From NCBI GenBank assembly GCA_025359005.1, contig JANYHP010000303.1, forward strand, positions 1 through 7,482: a stretch of DNA of 7,482 nucleotides. Reading direction: 5' to 3'. Positions 5,218 through 7,482 of the stretch are shown in pieces. The translations under genes and the position numbers were made by a program. Source of the stretch: Hyphomicrobiaceae bacterium. Its GTDB lineage: Bacteria > Pseudomonadota > Alphaproteobacteria > Rhizobiales > Hyphomicrobiaceae. Position 1 is the first letter of the stretch. Every line of letters begins with the position of its first letter. The notes beneath the pieces are model-generated. The model was given only the letters and a program-made list of their open reading frames with translations, did no database searches and was not told where the DNA came from.

Positions 5218-7482
5218 ATGTCTCGCGAGCCCAAGAATGCCGCCTTCGCCCAATCGTCATTCCTGGACGGGGCGAATGCTGCTTATATCGAGCAGATGCA
5301 GTCGATCTACGACCGCAACCCGGGCAGTGTGCCAGAGGAGTGGCGGCGCTTCTTCGAGAGCATGAAGGACCAGGAGGCCAACACCGGGCCGTCGTGGGCG
5401 CGCAAAGGCAACGGCTCGACCGAAGACCGTGAAATTCTCGGCGCGCTGACAGGTGACTACGGCCCGAACGAAGCGGAAATTCGCGGCCGGATCGAATCAC
5501 GGGCGCAGCAGGCTGGTTACGACCTAACGCCAGTGGCCAGCTTCCGGGCGACACAAGACAGCATCCGCGCGCTGATGCTCATCCGGGCCTATCGCGCCAT
5601 GGGGCATCTCATTGCCGATCTCGATCCGTTGGACCTGACCGAGCGCAAATCGCACAAAGAACTGCGGCCGGAAACTTATGGGTTCACCGAGGCGGACCTT
5701 GACCGGCCCATCTTTATCGATCGCGTGCTCGGTCTGGAAATGGCGACGGTGCGGCAGATTCTGAAGATCCTGAAGCGCACCTATTGCCGGCATATTGGCG
5801 TCGAGTTCATGCACATCACGTCGCCGGCGCAGAAGTCCTGGCTGCAGGAGCGCATCGAGGGCGCGGACAAGGATGTGAACTTCACGACAGAGGGCAAGAA
5901 AGCGATCCTCAACAAGCTGATCGAGGCGGAGAGCTTCGAGAAATTCGCTGACGTGAAGTATACCGGCACCAAGCGCTTCGGCCTCGAGGGCGCAGAATCG
6001 ATGGCGCCGGCGCTGGAGCAGATCATCAAGCGCGGCGGGCAGCTCGGCGTGAAGGAAATCGTGATCGGGATGGCGCATCGCGGCCGTCTCAACGTGCTGG
6101 CCAACGTGATGGCCAAGCCCATGCGCGCAATCTTCAACGAGTTCCGCGGCGGGTCGTACAAGCCGGATGACGTCGAAGGCTCAGGCGACGTCAAGTATCA
6201 TCTCGGCGCGTCGTCGGACCGCGAGTTCGACAACAACAAGGTGCATCTGTCGCTGACGGCCAACCCGTCGCATCTTGAAATCGTCGATCCTGTCGTGCTC
6301 GGCAAGGTGCGGGTGAAGCAGGACCAGCATGGCTGCACACCGACGGACAGGCGCGCCGTACTGCCGCTGTTGATCCACGGCGACGCGGCGTTCGCCGGCC
6401 AGGGCGTGGTGCCGGAGTGCCTGGGCCTTTCTGGCCTGCGCGGGCACCGCACGGGCGGGTCGATCCATTTCGTGATCAACAACCAGATCGGCTTTACAAC
6501 CAACCCGAAGTTCTCGCGCTCGTCGCCCTATTGCACGGACGTGGCGAAGATGGTGGAAGCACCAATCTTTCATGTGAACGGCGATGATCCGGAGGCGGTC
6601 GTGCATGTGGCCAAGATCGCCACGGAATTCCGCATGAAGTTCCAGAAACCGGTGGTGATCGACATGATCTGCTATCGCCGGCACGGCCATAACGAGGGCG
6701 ACGAACCGGCCTTCACGCAGCCGCTTATGTACAAGACGATCAAGGCGCTGCCGACGACGATCTCGCTTTATTCGAAAAAGCTCGTCGACGAGGGTACGCT
6801 GACGCAGGCCGATGTCGACGGCATGCAAGCGCGGTTCCGGGAGCATCTCGATGGCGAGTTGGCCGCCTCGGAAGGCTATAAGCCGAACAAGGCTGACTGG
6901 CTCGACGGCCGCTGGGCCAACATGGGGCAGGAGGAAGACGAGGCGCGGCGTGGCAACACCGGCGTGGCGCTCGACGTGCTCCGCGAAGTGGGCCGACGGC
7001 TAACCGCGGTCCCCAATGACTTCAGCGCACACAAAACGATCCAACGCTTGATCGAACGCCGCCGCGAGATGGTGGAGAGCGGGGTCGGGATCGATTGGTC
7101 GATGGCGGAGCACCTGGCTTTCGGCACGCTGGTGCGGGAGAAATTCCACGTGCGACTGTCCGGCCAGGACTGCGAGCGCGGCACGTTCTCGCAACGCCAT
7201 TCGGTGCTGACCGATCAGGTGACGGAGCGCCAATATACGCCGCTGAAGCACGTGATGCCGGATCAAGCGCGCTTCGAGGTGATCAACTCGATGCTGTCGG
7301 AAGAGGCGGTGCTCGGGTTCGAGTATGGCTATTCGCTGGCCGAGCCGATGGCGCTGACCATGTGGGAAGCGCAGTTCGGCGATTTCGCCAACGGCGCGCA
7401 GGTGGTGTTCGACCAGTTCCTGTCATCGGGCGAGCGCAAGTGGCTGCGGATGTCGGGCCTCGTTTGCCTGCTGCCGCACGGT
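5218..7482 (+). CDS. sucA: 2-oxoglutarate dehydrogenase E1 component, 5' part (first 755 codons)
   Basis: SucA (OdhA) is the thiamine-diphosphate-dependent E1 of the 2-oxoglutarate dehydrogenase complex. It decarboxylates 2-oxoglutarate and passes the succinyl group to the lipoyl arm of E2 (SucB) in the cytoplasm. The frame is open to the window end, so about 230-240 residues are missing. Visible parts are an N-terminal E2-binding helix (about 14-50, FLDGANAAYIEQMQSIY, EEWRRFFES), a variable linker, and then the first catalytic domain. That domain has GMAHRGRLNVL with His287, LTANPSHLE (346-354), the ThDP/Mg motif GDAAFAGQG (388-396) to NNQIGF (421-426), and YRRHGHNEGDEP (486-497). The pyrimidine-binding domain begins near 620, with GQDCERGTFSQRH (649-661) and SEEAVLGFEYGYS (694-706). 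The sequence ends in LLPHG, where His754 matches E. coli His729. The ATG at 5218 follows a modest CGAGAG; N-terminal similarity supports it. sucB is expected just downstream. Confidence 0.97.
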   Translation, partial: MSREPKNAAFAQSSFLDGANAAYIEQMQSIYDRNPGSVPEEWRRFFESMKDQEANTGPSWARKGNGSTEDREILGALTGDYGPNEAEIRGRIESRAQQAGYDLTPVASFRATQDSIRALMLIRAYRAMGHLIADLDPLDLTERKSHKELRPETYGFTEADLDRPIFIDRVLGLEMATVRQILKILKRTYCRHIGVEFMHITSPAQKSWLQERIEGADKDVNFTTEGKKAILNKLIEAESFEKFADVKYTGTKRFGLEGAESMAPALEQIIKRGGQLGVKEIVIGMAHRGRLNVLANVMAKPMRAIFNEFRGGSYKPDDVEGSGDVKYHLGASSDREFDNNKVHLSLTANPSHLEIVDPVVLGKVRVKQDQHGCTPTDRRAVLPLLIHGDAAFAGQGVVPECLGLSGLRGHRTGGSIHFVINNQIGFTTNPKFSRSSPYCTDVAKMVEAPIFHVNGDDPEAVVHVAKIATEFRMKFQKPVVIDMICYRRHGHNEGDEPAFTQPLMYKTIKALPTTISLYSKKLVDEGTLTQADVDGMQARFREHLDGELAASEGYKPNKADWLDGRWANMGQEEDEARRGNTGVALDVLREVGRRLTAVPNDFSAHKTIQRLIERRREMVESGVGIDWSMAEHLAFGTLVREKFHVRLSGQDCERGTFSQRHSVLTDQVTERQYTPLKHVMPDQARFEVINSMLSEEAVLGFEYGYSLAEPMALTMWEAQFGDFANGAQVVFDQFLSSGERKWLRMSGLVCLLPHG

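Noticed and set aside
6181..6846. A 221-residue minus-strand frame opposite sucA
   Set aside because: It is the antisense shadow of the conserved E1 catalytic domain; the + strand reading is unbroken and matches the family throughout.

Overview
The window looks like chromosomal DNA from an alphaproteobacterium, most likely of the Hyphomicrobiales (Rhizobiales). This rests on high-GC coding sequence, an alphaproteobacterial-type SucD with the longer loop after its PGKGG motif, an E1 component of 2-oxoglutarate dehydrogenase of the same lineage, a PhaB-type reductase, and a small Flp-type pilin. No database search was possible, so the lineage is an inference. I see no mobile element, CRISPR array, tRNA or rRNA.

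Layout. Positions 1 to about 554 hold no gene I can support. A + strand intrinsic terminator at 607-641 has no obvious gene before it and may end a small RNA starting near 555. A 57-residue Flp/Fap pilin lies at 673-846 on the minus strand. It is absent from the long open reading frames because it is so short. An AT-rich stretch (about 889-946) separates it from a + strand glutathione S-transferase (1070-1693), whose leader carries a perfect 16-bp tandem duplication. A secreted, cysteine-rich protein of unknown function follows (1792-2307).

Next come an acetoacetyl-CoA reductase, phbB/phaB (2458-3207), closed by its own terminator, and then sucD (3373-4272), a second secreted protein of unknown function (4441-5049) and the first 755 codons of sucA/odhA (5218 to the window end). 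All genes except the pilin are on the + strand.

Metabolic reading. SucA makes succinyl-CoA (with E2 and E3) and SucD/SucC converts it to succinate with formation of a nucleoside triphosphate, so the right half is a piece of the TCA gene cluster. PhbB makes (R)-3-hydroxybutyryl-CoA for polyhydroxybutyrate, a sink for acetyl-CoA and reducing power when the TCA cycle slows. Two things depart from the usual mdh-sucC-sucD-sucA-sucB order. There is no sucC or mdh before sucD, and an exported protein gene sits between sucD and sucA. I find no clearly new multi-gene system. The best leads are the candidate small RNA, the two unrecognised exported proteins and the rearranged suc locus.
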